Below are positions 45,703 to 57,739 of a stretch of 64,000 nt of DNA, one piece after another; position 1 is the stretch's first letter; every line of letters begins with the position of its first letter. The stretch covers positions 1 through 64,000 of the forward strand of contig KI535270.1 of the NCBI GenBank assembly GCA_000488855.1, given 5' to 3'. A model generated the notes under the pieces. That model was given only the letters and a program-made list of their open reading frames with translations, had not been told where the DNA came from and searched no databases. A program made the translations under genes and the position numbers. Source of the DNA: Eubacterium brachy ATCC 33089 (lineage in GTDB: Bacteria > Bacillota > Clostridia > Peptostreptococcales > Anaerovoracaceae).

Positions 45703-45808
45703 TACTATACATTCTTTTCAGATATCTCTACATTCCTGTTATTTCATCTTCTCTATCATATATTACGCATTAACTATGTATTTTATAATTTCATTTTAAT
45801 GATTTGCA

Positions 45809-47500
45809 TCATATGATGTCCTCCTGTCGATATTGCAGTGCTTCTGCAATATCCATCATTTCTATATTTCTCCTTTGATCCAAGTCAGCTATTGTACGAC
45901 TCAGTCTCAAGACTTTTTTATATCCTCTGTGACTCATTTCCAGCTTATCATACGCATCTCTTAAAAACTTCATTTCTTTCATTCCTATGTTACAAACTCT
46001 CTCTATCTCATCATCTTCCAAACTTCCGTTTAAATAGTTCCTATACTCGCTTTTAGATTTATACATCCTGTTTCTGTTTTTCTGTATCTCTCTGGCTCTC
46101 ATCACGACATCTCTCATATTCTGAACGGACATGTGATGATTATTTCCCACTGTACTTCTCAATTTTTCATTTTTAAGATGTACCGTCTTGCCACAGCCCT
46201 GCATATTTTGTACAGTTTTTTCCTCATAATTATATTTTTCAAATTCCTCTCTCACAAGACCTTCGCTCCATACTTCTCCCTCTATTCTATTCACTCTGAT
46301 CTTAATGTCTATTCTATCCAGTAATGCCCCTGTTATCGCCTGTAGATATTTGTAAATATCACTTTGACTACATGTGCAATTGTGCTCATTATCTCCATAA
46401 TATCCACATTTACAAGGATTCATTGCGCATATCAATATAAAATCCGACGGAAACACATATTTAGCTTTTTCTCTTATGATGCTCACTTGTTTTTCATCCA
46501 TAATCTGAGTTAAATTTTTTAAAATCTCCCTTGAAAAATTGGGAAGTTCATCCAAAAATAGTATGCCTTTATGAGCTAGAGATACTTCTCCGGGTTTTGG
46601 GACAATACCTCCTCCAATCATGGACGCATTTGAAATGTTCACTTTCGGATTTCTAAACGGCGCTTCAAAGATATCTCTGTCAAAATGCTTGCTTTTATCA
46701 GTTAAACTGTAAATTTTCATTACATCCAAGGCATTCTCATAATCCAATCTCGGCATTATGGTTCTACACATTTTTGCCAGTACAGTTTTTCCTACACCTG
46801 GAGCTCCCACCATCAACATATTGTGTCCACCTGAGATGCTGATTAGAATTGCTCTTTTTATATCTTCTTGACCCAATACCCAATCCCATTCTTCATCGCT
46901 ATTCTTTTCGATGATTACATTGGTATCTTCAATTACTCCCACTTCCTTGTTTCGTCTGTTCAACTCAGTTAATTCCACATCTCCGTTTATGTAGTCCACA
47001 ACATCTCTCAGATTTGAAGCCCCTATAACTTTGCAGTTTTTCATCAGTTCCTTTACGATATTGTCATCTATTTTGTTGCTTTTAGGAATAAATATAGTTT
47101 TGAACTTTTTGCTCTCAGCCTCTATTATATACGGTAAAAGATTATCTAGCGCCACCAAGTCACCACTTAAAGATAACTCGCCGAAAAATGCATATTCATC
47201 GCTTTCGACTTTTTTCACTTGATTTGTGCTCTGCAAAATGCTGATAGCGATTGCTAGATCGAAATGACTCCCTTTTTTGGAGAAATTAGCCGGAAGCATA
47301 TTTATCGTTATTTTATTTGTCGGAAAATTCAATTTGCTATTTATAATTGCATTCTTCACTCTTGCACTAGATTCCTTAATTACCGTATCCGCCAATCCTA
47401 TAATTTTAAAATCCGGTATTCCATTGCTTATACTCGATTCCACTTTAGTCAAAATGTATTGACTTCCACTTTGAGCAACGCTTGTAGTTTGACAGATCAT
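45809..47500 (-). CDS. YifB/ComM family Mg-chelatase-like AAA ATPase
   Basis: 563 residues. N-terminal Lon-like domain (FKIIGLADTVIKESSARVKNAI, FDLAIAISIL), Walker A GAPGVGKTVLAK, Walker B LFLDELPNF, and a zinc segment CAMNPCKCGYYG. ComM promotes branch migration during natural transformation in some species. It is longer than the usual ~510 because of two charged insertions (around 190-215 and 430-450). It lies between yraN and dprA, the standard order. Confidence 0.92.
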   Translation of the reverse strand: MICQTTSVAQSGSQYILTKVESSISNGIPDFKIIGLADTVIKESSARVKNAIINSKLNFPTNKITINMLPANFSKKGSHFDLAIAISILQSTNQVKKVESDEYAFFGELSLSGDLVALDNLLPYIIEAESKKFKTIFIPKSNKIDDNIVKELMKNCKVIGASNLRDVVDYINGDVELTELNRRNKEVGVIEDTNVIIEKNSDEEWDWVLGQEDIKRAILISISGGHNMLMVGAPGVGKTVLAKMCRTIMPRLDYENALDVMKIYSLTDKSKHFDRDIFEAPFRNPKVNISNASMIGGGIVPKPGEVSLAHKGILFLDELPNFSREILKNLTQIMDEKQVSIIREKAKYVFPSDFILICAMNPCKCGYYGDNEHNCTCSQSDIYKYLQAITGALLDRIDIKIRVNRIEGEVWSEGLVREEFEKYNYEEKTVQNMQGCGKTVHLKNEKLRSTVGNNHHMSVQNMRDVVMRAREIQKNRNRMYKSKSEYRNYLNGSLEDDEIERVCNIGMKEMKFLRDAYDKLEMSHRGYKKVLRLSRTIADLDQRRNIEMMDIAEALQYRQEDII

Positions 47501-47530
47501 GCGAATCTTCTCCTTTCTGTTATCAATGTA

Positions 47531-47860
47531 TTAAAATGCACCCTCCATTTGATTCAGTAAAATCTCAAATATATCAAATCTTATTTTTGCATTTTGTCTT
47601 TTGTTGCATAGCAAATAGACAGCTGCCGCTTTTCTGATTCTCAATGCTTTCTTTTTTCCCACCGCTTCTGACGGCATACCGAATTTATTATTGGTTCTGG
47701 TCTTTACTTCTACAAATATTATTTCGTCTCTTTTTTCTGCAATGATGTCTATTTCTCCAAGTCTGCATTTAAAGTTTTTTGCAATGACTCTATATCCTCT
47801 CATTTCCAAGTAACGTATTGCAACATCCTCACCAAATGAACCGATAGCTATATTGTTCAT
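47531..47860 (-). CDS. YraN family putative endonuclease
   Basis: 109-residue PD-(D/E)XK nuclease-like protein: GSFGEDVAIRYLEMRGYRV, CRLGEIDIIAEKRDEIIFVEVKTRT (D-ExK active site) and KALRIRKAAAVYL. Resembles Holliday-junction resolvase folds; role unknown. It opens the yraN-comM-dprA-topA-hslVU run. A possible promoter (TTGCGA-18-TAAAAT) lies in the 100 bp upstream. Confidence 0.9.
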   Translation of the reverse strand: MNNIAIGSFGEDVAIRYLEMRGYRVIAKNFKCRLGEIDIIAEKRDEIIFVEVKTRTNNKFGMPSEAVGKKKALRIRKAAAVYLLCNKRQNAKIRFDIFEILLNQMEGAF

Positions 47861-48012
47861 ATTCCACCTCTTGTTTTTAAGATTTTGTCAACATCATTTT
47901 AATTTTTCTATCTGATTATTCGCAATAGTTTCGCGTATAAAGATCAAAAATTGTAATATGATGTTTAATTTTATCCATTTCATGAACATCTTATAAATCA
48001 AATTTATATAAG

Positions 48013-48066
48013 ATGACGCTTTATATATTTTAAAGTCATTGCATTGTCACTCATATTCGCTACAAT
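48013..48066 (+). promoter_or_regulatory. Pho-box-like promoter of sRNA unit 1
   Basis: ATGAC (48013-48017), 17 bp, GTCAT (48035-48039), GTCAC starting exactly 11 bp after the first GTCA, then 10 bp and TACAAT (48061-48066). The 11-bp direct repeat takes the place of a normal -35 (TTGCAT-16-TACAAT), as in PhoB-activated class II promoters. Confidence 0.7.
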
Positions 48067-48072
48067 TAGGAC

Positions 48073-48147
48073 ATAAATAACCTCTCTAAATAAAAACGCT
48101 TAAAAACGGAAGTGAGAAATAATCCTCGCTTCTGTTTTTGGTTTTTA
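48073..48147 (+). ncRNA. Candidate sRNA 1 (tandem sRNA family)
   Basis: About 75 nt from the predicted start to the terminator. The 5' region contains AUAACCUCUCUAAA (48076-48090), shared exactly with unit 2. It ends in a 15-bp stem with two G-U pairs (48102-48116 with 48125-48139), closed by an 8-nt loop and followed by a T-rich tail. It has no coding frame of note. The C-rich segment is unpaired and complementary to Shine-Dalgarno sequences, so translational repression by base pairing is the likely action (inference). Start site is approximate. Confidence 0.65.
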
Positions 48148-48184
48148 TTCATTCAACACGCATTATATATATTTTTTTAGATTT

Positions 48185-48238
48185 ATGACATTTTGTATAT
48201 TTTAAAGTCATTACCCTGTCACTGACAATTGCTATAAT
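48185..48238 (+). promoter_or_regulatory. Pho-box-like promoter of sRNA unit 2
   Basis: Same architecture and spacing as unit 1: ATGAC (48185-48189), 17 bp, GTCAT (48207-48211), GTCAC 11 bp later, 10 bp, TATAAT (48233-48238). TATATTTTAAAGTCATT is identical to unit 1, and an extra TGACA follows the box. Confidence 0.72.
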
Positions 48239-48244
48239 AACAAC

Positions 48245-48343
48245 TGTAAATAACCTCTCTAAAACAATAGTTAAAATAATTTAAGCAAAATTAAAAAAGT
48301 AAAAAATCGGAAATCATTCTTAAACTCGATTTCCGATTTTTTT
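48245..48343 (+). ncRNA. Candidate sRNA 2 (tandem sRNA family)
   Basis: About 99 nt. The 5' region has AAUAACCUCUCUAAAA (48249-48264), followed by an A-rich unstructured middle and a perfect 15-bp terminator stem (AAAAAATCGGAAATC at 48301-48315 with its complement at 48328-48342) with a U-tract. Being A-rich on one arm and T-rich on the other, this terminator can work on both strands. The body differs from unit 1; only promoter and anti-SD element are conserved. Confidence 0.68.
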
Positions 48344-48437
48344 ACTTTATACTTTCACTCGATCTATTTGTGATTTTATCCCTGCATTTCTTCTCAACAT
48401 CTTAACTTTTCTATCTATTCCATCAAATTCCATATTT

Positions 48438-48491
48438 ATGACACTATATACATCTGAAAGTCATTGCCATGTCATATGTAAGTTATATAAT
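48438..48491 (+). promoter_or_regulatory. Pho-box-like promoter of sRNA unit 3
   Basis: ATGAC (48438-48442), 17 bp, GTCAT (48460-48464), GTCAT 11 bp later, 10 bp, TATAAT (48486-48491). The spacers between elements have diverged from units 1 and 2 while every distance is kept. Confidence 0.72.
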
Positions 48492-48497
48492 GAAGCT

Positions 48498-48604
48498 GTA
48501 AATACAATAAACCTTTCTAAAAATATTAAACAACTAAAACTAACCAAAACGGCTTATTAGCCAAAAAGGCGAACTAGAACAATCTCCTCCGGTTCGCCTT
48601 TTAT
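48498..48604 (+). ncRNA. Candidate sRNA 3 (divergent member of the tandem family)
   Basis: About 107 nt. The 5' element reads ACCUUUCUAAAAA (48511-48523) instead of CCUCUCU and sits 5 nt further from the -10. A small GGCU-UAUU-AGCC hairpin is followed by an 11-bp terminator stem (AAAAGGCGAAC, 48564-48574, with 48592-48602). The terminator loop contains UCUCCUCC, a near-perfect anti-Shine-Dalgarno. The same hairpin can terminate pyrF on the minus strand. Confidence 0.65.
48563..48604. terminator. Bidirectional terminator of sRNA 3 and pyrF
   Basis: AAAAGGCGAAC / GTTCGCCTTTT stem with U-tracts in both directions, 9 bp after the pyrF stop. Confidence 0.8.
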
Positions 48605-48612
48605 ATTTGCTG

Positions 48613-51039
<2,427 letters not shown>

Positions 51040-51087
51040 ATATTTTCTCCAAATTCATAAATCCTATATCGTATTTCATTTGAAAGT

Positions 51088-54000
51088 TTATGCTTGTAAA
51101 TCTCCCATGGCTATTGTTGAAAAACTTTGTGCCTCAATTACGCCTAAAATAGCCTCTGCCGTATCCAGTGATGTAAAACAACTGATGTTATTTTCCGCCG
51201 ATACACGCCTTATTAAAAATCCGTCTTGATTTGCAGATTTGCCGTCGCTCATAGAATTTATCACGTAGTTCACCTGACCTTTTCTTATTATGTCCAAAAC
51301 ATTATTTTCACCGGTTTCCGATACCTTTGTCGCTTCTACGACATCCAATCCTTTTTCTGCAAGAAAATTCGCTGTTCCCGACGTCGCATAAATACCGTAA
51401 CCCAGTTCCGAAAAGCTTTTAGTTATTTTAAGAGCTCTGTCTTTGTCTTTATCTGCCACGGTAACTAAAATATTTCCTTCCATAGGAATTTTTACACCGC
51501 TGGCAATAAGTGCCTTGTACAAGGCTTTTTGTAATGTCACGTCGCTTCCCAAGGCTTCTCCCGTAGACTTCATCTCCGGACCTAATGTGGTATCTACACT
51601 TCTCAATTTGCCAAACGAAAATACAGGCGTCTTGACGAAATATCTTTTTACTTCTTCTTTAATGCCTTCATCATATCCCTGATTTTCAAGGCTCTCTCCG
51701 ATTACACACCTAGTTGCAATTTCACTCATAGGCACATCTGTAATCTTGCTCAAAAGAGGAACCGTTCTTGAAGATCTGGGATTTACTTCAAGAACATAAA
51801 CTTTTTCCCTTTCATCTACGATGAACTGTATGTTGAACAGTCCAATAAATTTAAATCCTTTGCCAATCTTAATCGTATAGGATATGATATCGTCTTTTAC
51901 TTTCTGTGAAATCGTAGGTGCCGGATATACCGAAATAGAATCTCCTGAGTGAATTCCGGCTCTTTCAATATGCTCCATAATGCCGGGAATGTATACGTTC
52001 TTTCCATCACAAATCGCATCTACTTCACATTCTTTTCCAACTATGTATTTATCTACTAAAATTGGTGCATCATGACTTATTTCCTTTACTGCTGTCGCCA
52101 TGTAGATCCTCAGATCATCATCGTTGTGAACGATTTCCATCGCTCTTCCTCCAAGAACGTATGACGGTCTGACGAGGACAGGATACCCTATTTTATTGGC
52201 AATTTCCACCGCATCGTCTATTTCGAACGCTGTATCACCTTCCGGTTGTGAGATGTCGAGAGTCTTCAGCATCTGTTCAAACGCTTTTCTATCTTCTGCT
52301 CTATCGATATTTTCCAGGGAAGTACCTATGATCTTCACTCCCCGTTCCACTATTTTATCCGCGAGATTTATCGCTGTTTGTCCTCCAAATTGAACGATTA
52401 CACCTTCCGGATTTTCCAAATCGATTACGTGCATTACGTCCTCCACAGTCAGAGGCTCAAAGTATAGTTTGTCTGAAATTGAATAGTCAGTTGAAACTGT
52501 TTCCGGATTATTATTTATGATTATCGCCTCATACCCGCATTTTTTCAAAGTTTTTATACAGTGAACGGTTGCGTAGTCAAATTCAACTCCCTGACCTATT
52601 CTGATGGGTCCCGATCCTAAAACTATTATTTTCTTATTATTGCTTCTGTGAGATTCATTTTCATATTCATATGTCGAATATAGATATGGAGTTTCTGATG
52701 AAAATTCACCGGCACAGGTATCCACCATTTTGTACACGGGAACTATGCCTTCATTCTTTCTAAAATCGTATATCTCTCTTTCTGTCATATTCCATGCTCT
52801 TGAAATAAATCCGTCCGAATAGCCTCTTTCCTTGGCTCTCCTCAATATTTTCACGCTCTTTGGAGCTTTCCTAATCTCATTCTCAAAATCGACAATAGCT
52901 TTTATTTTATGTAGGAAATATCTGTCTATAATAGTGTTCTCAAATATCTCTTCCATGCAGTCTTCTCTTCTCAACATTTCCGCAATTATGAAAAATCGAT
53001 CATCATTTTTCTTCGTCAATTCTTCTCTAAGCTGATTCATTGACAATTTTTTCAGACTGTCCATTTCAAGATGATCCAACTTCATCTCCAAAGATCTTAT
53101 CCCTTTTAAAAAGGCTTCATCAAAAGTTCTACCTATTGCCATTACTTCGCCTGTAGCTTTCATCTGCGTCCCTAAACTCCTGTCGGCTGTTGGAAACTTA
53201 TCGAAAGCAAATCTCGGAAGCTTTGCAACCACATAATCAATGCAGGGCTCTACGCAGGCATAGCTGGTTTTCGTTACGGGATTGATAATTTCGTCCAGAG
53301 TCAATCCAACTGCTACTTTTGCCGCGAGTTTTGCAATAGGATAACCCGTCGCCTTGCTTGCCAATGCCGAAGATCTCGATACTCTTGGGTTCACTTCTAT
53401 CACATAGTACTTAAATGAATTTGGATCTAATGCCAGCTGTACGTTACAACCTCCACAAATTTTCAACGCTCTTATTATTTTAAGAGCCGATGCTCTCATT
53501 ATGCCACATTCCTTATCTGTCAAGGTTTGAGTAGGCGCCACTACTATTGAGTCTCCTGTATGTATTCCCACTGGATCCACATTTTCCATGTTGCATACTA
53601 CAATGGCATTGTCCTTACTATCTCTCATCACCTCATATTCAATTTCTTTAAATCCAGCAATGCTTTTTTCTATCAGACACTGATGGACCGGCGACAATTT
53701 CAATCCATTTTCACAAATGCTCTGCAATTCTCCTTCATCATCTGCAAACCCGCCGCCTGTACCACCTAAGGTGAAAGCCGGTCTGACTACAACCGGATAT
53801 CCATTTGTTTCTGCAAATTGCAACGCTTCTTGTACGCTATGTACTATTGCACTTTCCGGAACCGGCTCTCCGATTTCGTACATCAATTCTCTAAACCTGT
53901 CTCTGTCTTCCGCCTTTTCTATAGCATCCAATTCCGTTCCTAAAACTTCAACTCCATATTTTTCTAAAATTCCGGTTTTATCCAGCTCAACTACCAGATT

Positions 54001-54288
54001 TAATCCCGTCTGTCCCCCGAGAGAACCCAATATTGCATCAGGTCTTTCCTTATATATGATTCTACTGGCAAATTCTGTTGTCAACGGCTCTATATAGACC
54101 TTGTCAGCCACAGCTTTATCTGTCATTATCGTCGCCGGATTTGAATTTATCAAAACGACTTCATATCCTTCTTCCTTAAGAGATTGGCAAGCTTGAGTTC
54201 CTGCATAGTCAAATTCTGCCGCTTGACCAATTATGATTGGTCCTGAGCCGATTACTAAAATTTTCTTTATATCTTCCCTTCTTGGCAT
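51088..54288 (-). CDS. carB: Carbamoyl-phosphate synthase large subunit
   Basis: 1066 residues with the expected internal duplication: [20 protein letters not shown] and [20 protein letters not shown] begin the two ATP-grasp halves, followed by a C-terminal MGS-like allosteric domain (about 935-1066). It combines ammonia from CarA, bicarbonate and two ATP. The ATG overlaps the carA stop (TAATG). Confidence 0.97.
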   Translation of the reverse strand: MPRREDIKKILVIGSGPIIIGQAAEFDYAGTQACQSLKEEGYEVVLINSNPATIMTDKAVADKVYIEPLTTEFASRIIYKERPDAILGSLGGQTGLNLVVELDKTGILEKYGVEVLGTELDAIEKAEDRDRFRELMYEIGEPVPESAIVHSVQEALQFAETNGYPVVVRPAFTLGGTGGGFADDEGELQSICENGLKLSPVHQCLIEKSIAGFKEIEYEVMRDSKDNAIVVCNMENVDPVGIHTGDSIVVAPTQTLTDKECGIMRASALKIIRALKICGGCNVQLALDPNSFKYYVIEVNPRVSRSSALASKATGYPIAKLAAKVAVGLTLDEIINPVTKTSYACVEPCIDYVVAKLPRFAFDKFPTADRSLGTQMKATGEVMAIGRTFDEAFLKGIRSLEMKLDHLEMDSLKKLSMNQLREELTKKNDDRFFIIAEMLRREDCMEEIFENTIIDRYFLHKIKAIVDFENEIRKAPKSVKILRRAKERGYSDGFISRAWNMTEREIYDFRKNEGIVPVYKMVDTCAGEFSSETPYLYSTYEYENESHRSNNKKIIVLGSGPIRIGQGVEFDYATVHCIKTLKKCGYEAIIINNNPETVSTDYSISDKLYFEPLTVEDVMHVIDLENPEGVIVQFGGQTAINLADKIVERGVKIIGTSLENIDRAEDRKAFEQMLKTLDISQPEGDTAFEIDDAVEIANKIGYPVLVRPSYVLGGRAMEIVHNDDDLRIYMATAVKEISHDAPILVDKYIVGKECEVDAICDGKNVYIPGIMEHIERAGIHSGDSISVYPAPTISQKVKDDIISYTIKIGKGFKFIGLFNIQFIVDEREKVYVLEVNPRSSRTVPLLSKITDVPMSEIATRCVIGESLENQGYDEGIKEEVKRYFVKTPVFSFGKLRSVDTTLGPEMKSTGEALGSDVTLQKALYKALIASGVKIPMEGNILVTVADKDKDRALKITKSFSELGYGIYATSGTANFLAEKGLDVVEATKVSETGENNVLDIIRKGQVNYVINSMSDGKSANQDGFLIRRVSAENNISCFTSLDTAEAILGVIEAQSFSTIAMGDLQA

Positions 54289-55358
54289 TATCTTACTCCT
54301 CCCATCATTTCAACAAACTCATCAAATATGTATTTTGCATCATCGGCACCCGGCGATGCTTCCGCAGTGAACTGGACACCTATAACCGGTAGCTCCTCAT
54401 GTCTCACACCTTGGATGCTTCCATCGTTTAAATTCTTATATGTAGCCTTTAGAGGTGTATTTTCAAGACTTTGCTCTTCTACGTAGTATCTGCTGTTTTG
54501 CGATGTAAACTCCACCTTACCGCTTTCCAATTTTATTACCGGGCAACTGTTTCCATGAAACCCAAATTTCGCTTCTTCTATATTTCCACCAAAGGCTTCA
54601 CATATTATTTGACATCCCAATCCTATCCCCATGACTGCCACTTTTCTTGCAATATTTTTCACCGTTTCAACTACCGAGCTCACATACCGACTTCTGCCGG
54701 GACCGCTTGATACCACCACTCCGTCGGGGTCCACTGATAAAATCTCTTCCTTTGTTGCGTTATACGGCATTACAACTATGCTACATCCTCTTTTATTCAA
54801 CTCTCTAATCAGTCCGTATTTTACACCTAAGTCCAACAAAACTATTTTGTATTCGCCGTTTGGAATCGTATACGATTTAGTTGTAGATACGTATTTTACA
54901 CCATTTGTGACCTTAGAAGTATTTCTCAGTGCTGCTACCACTTTTTCCACGTCTTCATCTTCATCTGCCAAAGTCGCTTTCATAACTCCGTTATCCCTTA
55001 TTTTCTTGGTGATTGCCCTCGTATCAACACCGCTGATTCCGGGAATTTCTTTTAACTTCATATATTCATCCAAACTCATCTTTCCTCTGAAATTGCTGTA
55101 ATAGTCGTCATATTCCTTCACCACTAATCCGAACAATTGTGGATTCATACTTTCAAAATCGTCTCTGTTTATGCCTACATTTCCGATTACCGGATATGTC
55201 ATAGTTATTATCTGTCCGTAGTAAGAAGGATCTGATAGCGTTTCCTGGTAACCGCACATACCCGTCTGAAAAATCAGTTCCCCTATTTGAAATTTATCAC
55301 TTCCGAATGCCTCTCCTTCATATACCGAGCCGTCTTCCAAAATCAACAATCTTCTCAT
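54288..55358 (-). CDS. carA: Carbamoyl-phosphate synthase small subunit
   Basis: 356 residues. N-terminal CPSase domain ([32 protein letters not shown]), C-terminal glutaminase domain with [10 protein letters not shown]. The nucleophile elbow reads [16 protein letters not shown] (Cys present), HGN and a C-terminal region [14 protein letters not shown]. Note FTAEASPG where FHPEASPG is usual, so the catalytic His of the triad appears replaced by Thr. Start ATG 55358 has GAGGAGG upstream. Confidence 0.93.
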   Translation of the reverse strand: MRRLLILEDGSVYEGEAFGSDKFQIGELIFQTGMCGYQETLSDPSYYGQIITMTYPVIGNVGINRDDFESMNPQLFGLVVKEYDDYYSNFRGKMSLDEYMKLKEIPGISGVDTRAITKKIRDNGVMKATLADEDEDVEKVVAALRNTSKVTNGVKYVSTTKSYTIPNGEYKIVLLDLGVKYGLIRELNKRGCSIVVMPYNATKEEILSVDPDGVVVSSGPGRSRYVSSVVETVKNIARKVAVMGIGLGCQIICEAFGGNIEEAKFGFHGNSCPVIKLESGKVEFTSQNSRYYVEEQSLENTPLKATYKNLNDGSIQGVRHEELPVIGVQFTAEASPGADDAKYIFDEFVEMMGGVR

Positions 55359-55359
55359 T

Positions 55360-56685
55360 TTATTCCTCCTCAAACACCAATTTTCCATTAACGAAAGTCT
55401 TTTTTATTTTTCCAAAACACTTTTCTCCATGAAAAGGAGTATTTTTCCCTTTTGAAAAAAATCTGTCTTTGTTTATTTTAAATTCCTTCTTTAAATCTAT
55501 TAGAACAATATCGCTGTGATAACCCTTTTCGAGCTTTCCCCTCTTTTTCAATCCGAATTTTTCAGCCGGATTTTCACTCATCAATCGCAGAAGTTTTCCA
55601 AGGGAAATCACATTATTTTTGACTAATTTTGTATAGAGCATAGGGAAAGCCGTTTCCAGAGACACTATCCCAAATGGCGCAAACACCAATCCTCTATCTT
55701 TTTCTTTCTGAGAATGTGGAGCATGATCATTTGCAATAATTTCTATGGTCCCATCTATGATTCCTTGAATTAGAGTTTCTCTGTCTTCAATACTTCTCAG
55801 AGGCGGATTCATTTTATAATTGCTGTCCTTTACGTCCATCTCCGTCAAAATCAGATGATGAGCTGTTACCTCTCCGGAAACATTACATCCCTTTTCTTTA
55901 TATTTTCTGATTAAACCCACAGACTCTTTTGTGGACATATGGCAACAATGATACTGAGCACCAGTCCTGCACGCCATTTTCAAATCTCTTGCCAACTGTA
56001 CGTACTCACATTCATTGGGAATACCTACGAGATTTAATTCTCTGCTTTTAACACCTTCGTTAATACATGAGTAGGGTTTTCTATAGCTGTTCTCCTCCGT
56101 ATGAGCAACTATAATCGCTCCCAGCCTTTTAGCTTCCATCATCGCTTTCTGCATAATTCCATCATCCTGTACCCCGACGCCGTCATCGCTGAAATACCTG
56201 TATCCCGCTTTGACCATAGCTTCCATATCCACTAGTTCTTTTCCACTTTCAGTTTTCGTTATGCATACATAAGGGATTGTATTCACCACGCTATTTTCAT
56301 CAATTAGTGCTCCGTATCGTGTCACAGTTTCTATATTATCCGGGAAGGGATTTACGTTAGGCATTGCCATAATCGTCGTAAAGCCACCTGCTGCCGCTGC
56401 CAAGGTCCCCGATGCTATGTCCTCCTTATATTCGAAACCGGGTTCTCTCAAGTGAACGTGTACGTCTATAAGTCCCGCTGTAGCAAACAATCCCCCTCCA
56501 TCTATTTCAACAAATTCTCCTTTAGATTTTCTTTCATCTTTCATGCGATTTATAATCTTTCTCGAAGAAATTTCCCTTTTTTCATCTATTTCTACGACTT
56601 CTAAAATTTCATTTTCATCAAACAGAATTTCTCCGTCGACCAATCTGTCTTCCTTTATAATTTTAACATTTGTAATCAGTTTCAT
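55360..56685 (-). CDS. pyrC: Dihydroorotase
   Basis: 441-residue amidohydrolase (class I). Metal motif DVHVHLREPGFEYKED, SDDGVGVQDD, HTEEN, CHMST, TAHHL and ANDHAPHSQ. It cyclises carbamoyl-aspartate. Its N-terminal region carries a charged insertion (about 35-60, KREISSRKIINRMKDERKSK) before the metal site. 99 bp separate it from pyrB. Confidence 0.95.
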   Translation of the reverse strand: MKLITNVKIIKEDRLVDGEILFDENEILEVVEIDEKREISSRKIINRMKDERKSKGEFVEIDGGGLFATAGLIDVHVHLREPGFEYKEDIASGTLAAAAGGFTTIMAMPNVNPFPDNIETVTRYGALIDENSVVNTIPYVCITKTESGKELVDMEAMVKAGYRYFSDDGVGVQDDGIMQKAMMEAKRLGAIIVAHTEENSYRKPYSCINEGVKSRELNLVGIPNECEYVQLARDLKMACRTGAQYHCCHMSTKESVGLIRKYKEKGCNVSGEVTAHHLILTEMDVKDSNYKMNPPLRSIEDRETLIQGIIDGTIEIIANDHAPHSQKEKDRGLVFAPFGIVSLETAFPMLYTKLVKNNVISLGKLLRLMSENPAEKFGLKKRGKLEKGYHSDIVLIDLKKEFKINKDRFFSKGKNTPFHGEKCFGKIKKTFVNGKLVFEEE

Positions 56686-56784
56686 AGCCGGCTCTCCCTG
56701 TTGTTATTTCTCGTTAACAATCTCCTATTTACCCACTTGTTTTCACTATACATATCTGCATATTGAACAAAAAATTCATCAACT

Positions 56785-57672
56785 TTAAAATCCCTTATAG
56801 CCAAAAGCCCTTTTAAGTACGGCTTTCCTAACCAATACTCCGTTGCTCATCTGTCTAAAGATTCTGCTTTTAGGTGCTTCGACTAAATTGGAGTCTATTT
56901 CAACACCTCTGTTTACTGGAGCCGGATGCATTATTATGCAATGGTCATTGAGCATATTGTAGCGTCTTTCGTTCATTCCATATCTCTCGAGATATTCGCT
57001 ATTGCTCATGGTGTTATCAGTTTCATGTCTTTCATTTTGAATTCTCAGCATCATAACCACATCAGCCCATTTCACCGCTTCATCAATCTCCATGTAATCA
57101 TATCCTTTCCTCTGCCAAAATTCGGGCCCTGAAAATACGCATTCACCTCCTAATATCTCCATAGCTTCCTTATTTGAAGCCGCTACCCTAGAGTGAGCTA
57201 TATCGCCAATTATAGCTAATTTTATACCTTCCAATCTGCCGAATTCTTGATACATTGTCAACAAATCCAGCAGGCACTGCGTAGGATGATTACCCGACCC
57301 ATCTCCTCCATTCAAAACAGGAATGTTCAGTCCTTTTAGTGAATTGAAGTATTCATTTTCCTTATGCCTGATTACCAGTGCATCAAATCCGATTGCTTCA
57401 AAGGTCTTTGCCGTGTCATATAGACTTTCGCCTTTTTCCACACTGCTTCCCTGAGCTGTAAAATTTTCTACTTTGCACCCCAGCTGCATTTCAGCTGATG
57501 AAAAAGAAAAATGTGTTCTCGTACTTGGCTCAAAAAAAAGATTGGCAACCAGTTTACCTTCCGGTAATTGCCAATCCATATATCTTGAACCAAAATCATT
57601 TGCTTCGTCGAGTATTTCCATTATTTCATTTTTAGATAAATCGCTTATGCGCAACAAACTGTTTCCGTTCAT
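56785..57672 (-). CDS. pyrB: Aspartate carbamoyltransferase catalytic chain
   Basis: 295 residues. Carbamoyl-phosphate site FEPSTRTHFSF, LGCKV, GDGSGNHPTQCLLDL and the aspartate domain with MHPAPVNRGVEI. First committed step of pyrimidine synthesis. No pyrI regulatory gene is present. Start ATG 57672 (GGAG 8 nt upstream) is preferred to GTG 57681. Confidence 0.96.
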   Translation of the reverse strand: MNGNSLLRISDLSKNEIMEILDEANDFGSRYMDWQLPEGKLVANLFFEPSTRTHFSFSSAEMQLGCKVENFTAQGSSVEKGESLYDTAKTFEAIGFDALVIRHKENEYFNSLKGLNIPVLNGGDGSGNHPTQCLLDLLTMYQEFGRLEGIKLAIIGDIAHSRVAASNKEAMEILGGECVFSGPEFWQRKGYDYMEIDEAVKWADVVMMLRIQNERHETDNTMSNSEYLERYGMNERRYNMLNDHCIIMHPAPVNRGVEIDSNLVEAPKSRIFRQMSNGVLVRKAVLKRAFGYKGF

Positions 57673-57711
57673 CTCTAACACTCCATATCTATTTTATCTT
57701 AAACTTTTAAC

Positions 57712-57739
57712 ATTATAACAGAAAATTTTTCATTTACAA
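57712..57739 (-). promoter_or_regulatory. pyr operon promoter
   Basis: Minus-strand TTGTAA (57734-57739), 16-bp spacer, TATAAT (57712-57717) with TGT before it (extended -10). The leader is only about 33 nt, leaving no room for a PyrR attenuator. Confidence 0.7.

Noticed and set aside
47886-47891. TTGACA on the minus strand just upstream of yraN as its -35
   Set aside because: Only 26 bp from the start codon; no -10 fits before the ribosome site.
48073-48604. Small peptides encoded by the three short transcripts
   Set aside because: No frame of useful length with a ribosome site lies in any of the three units; stops are frequent.
57673-57711. PyrR-dependent attenuator upstream of pyrB
   Set aside because: Leader about 33 nt, no binding loop or terminator hairpin.
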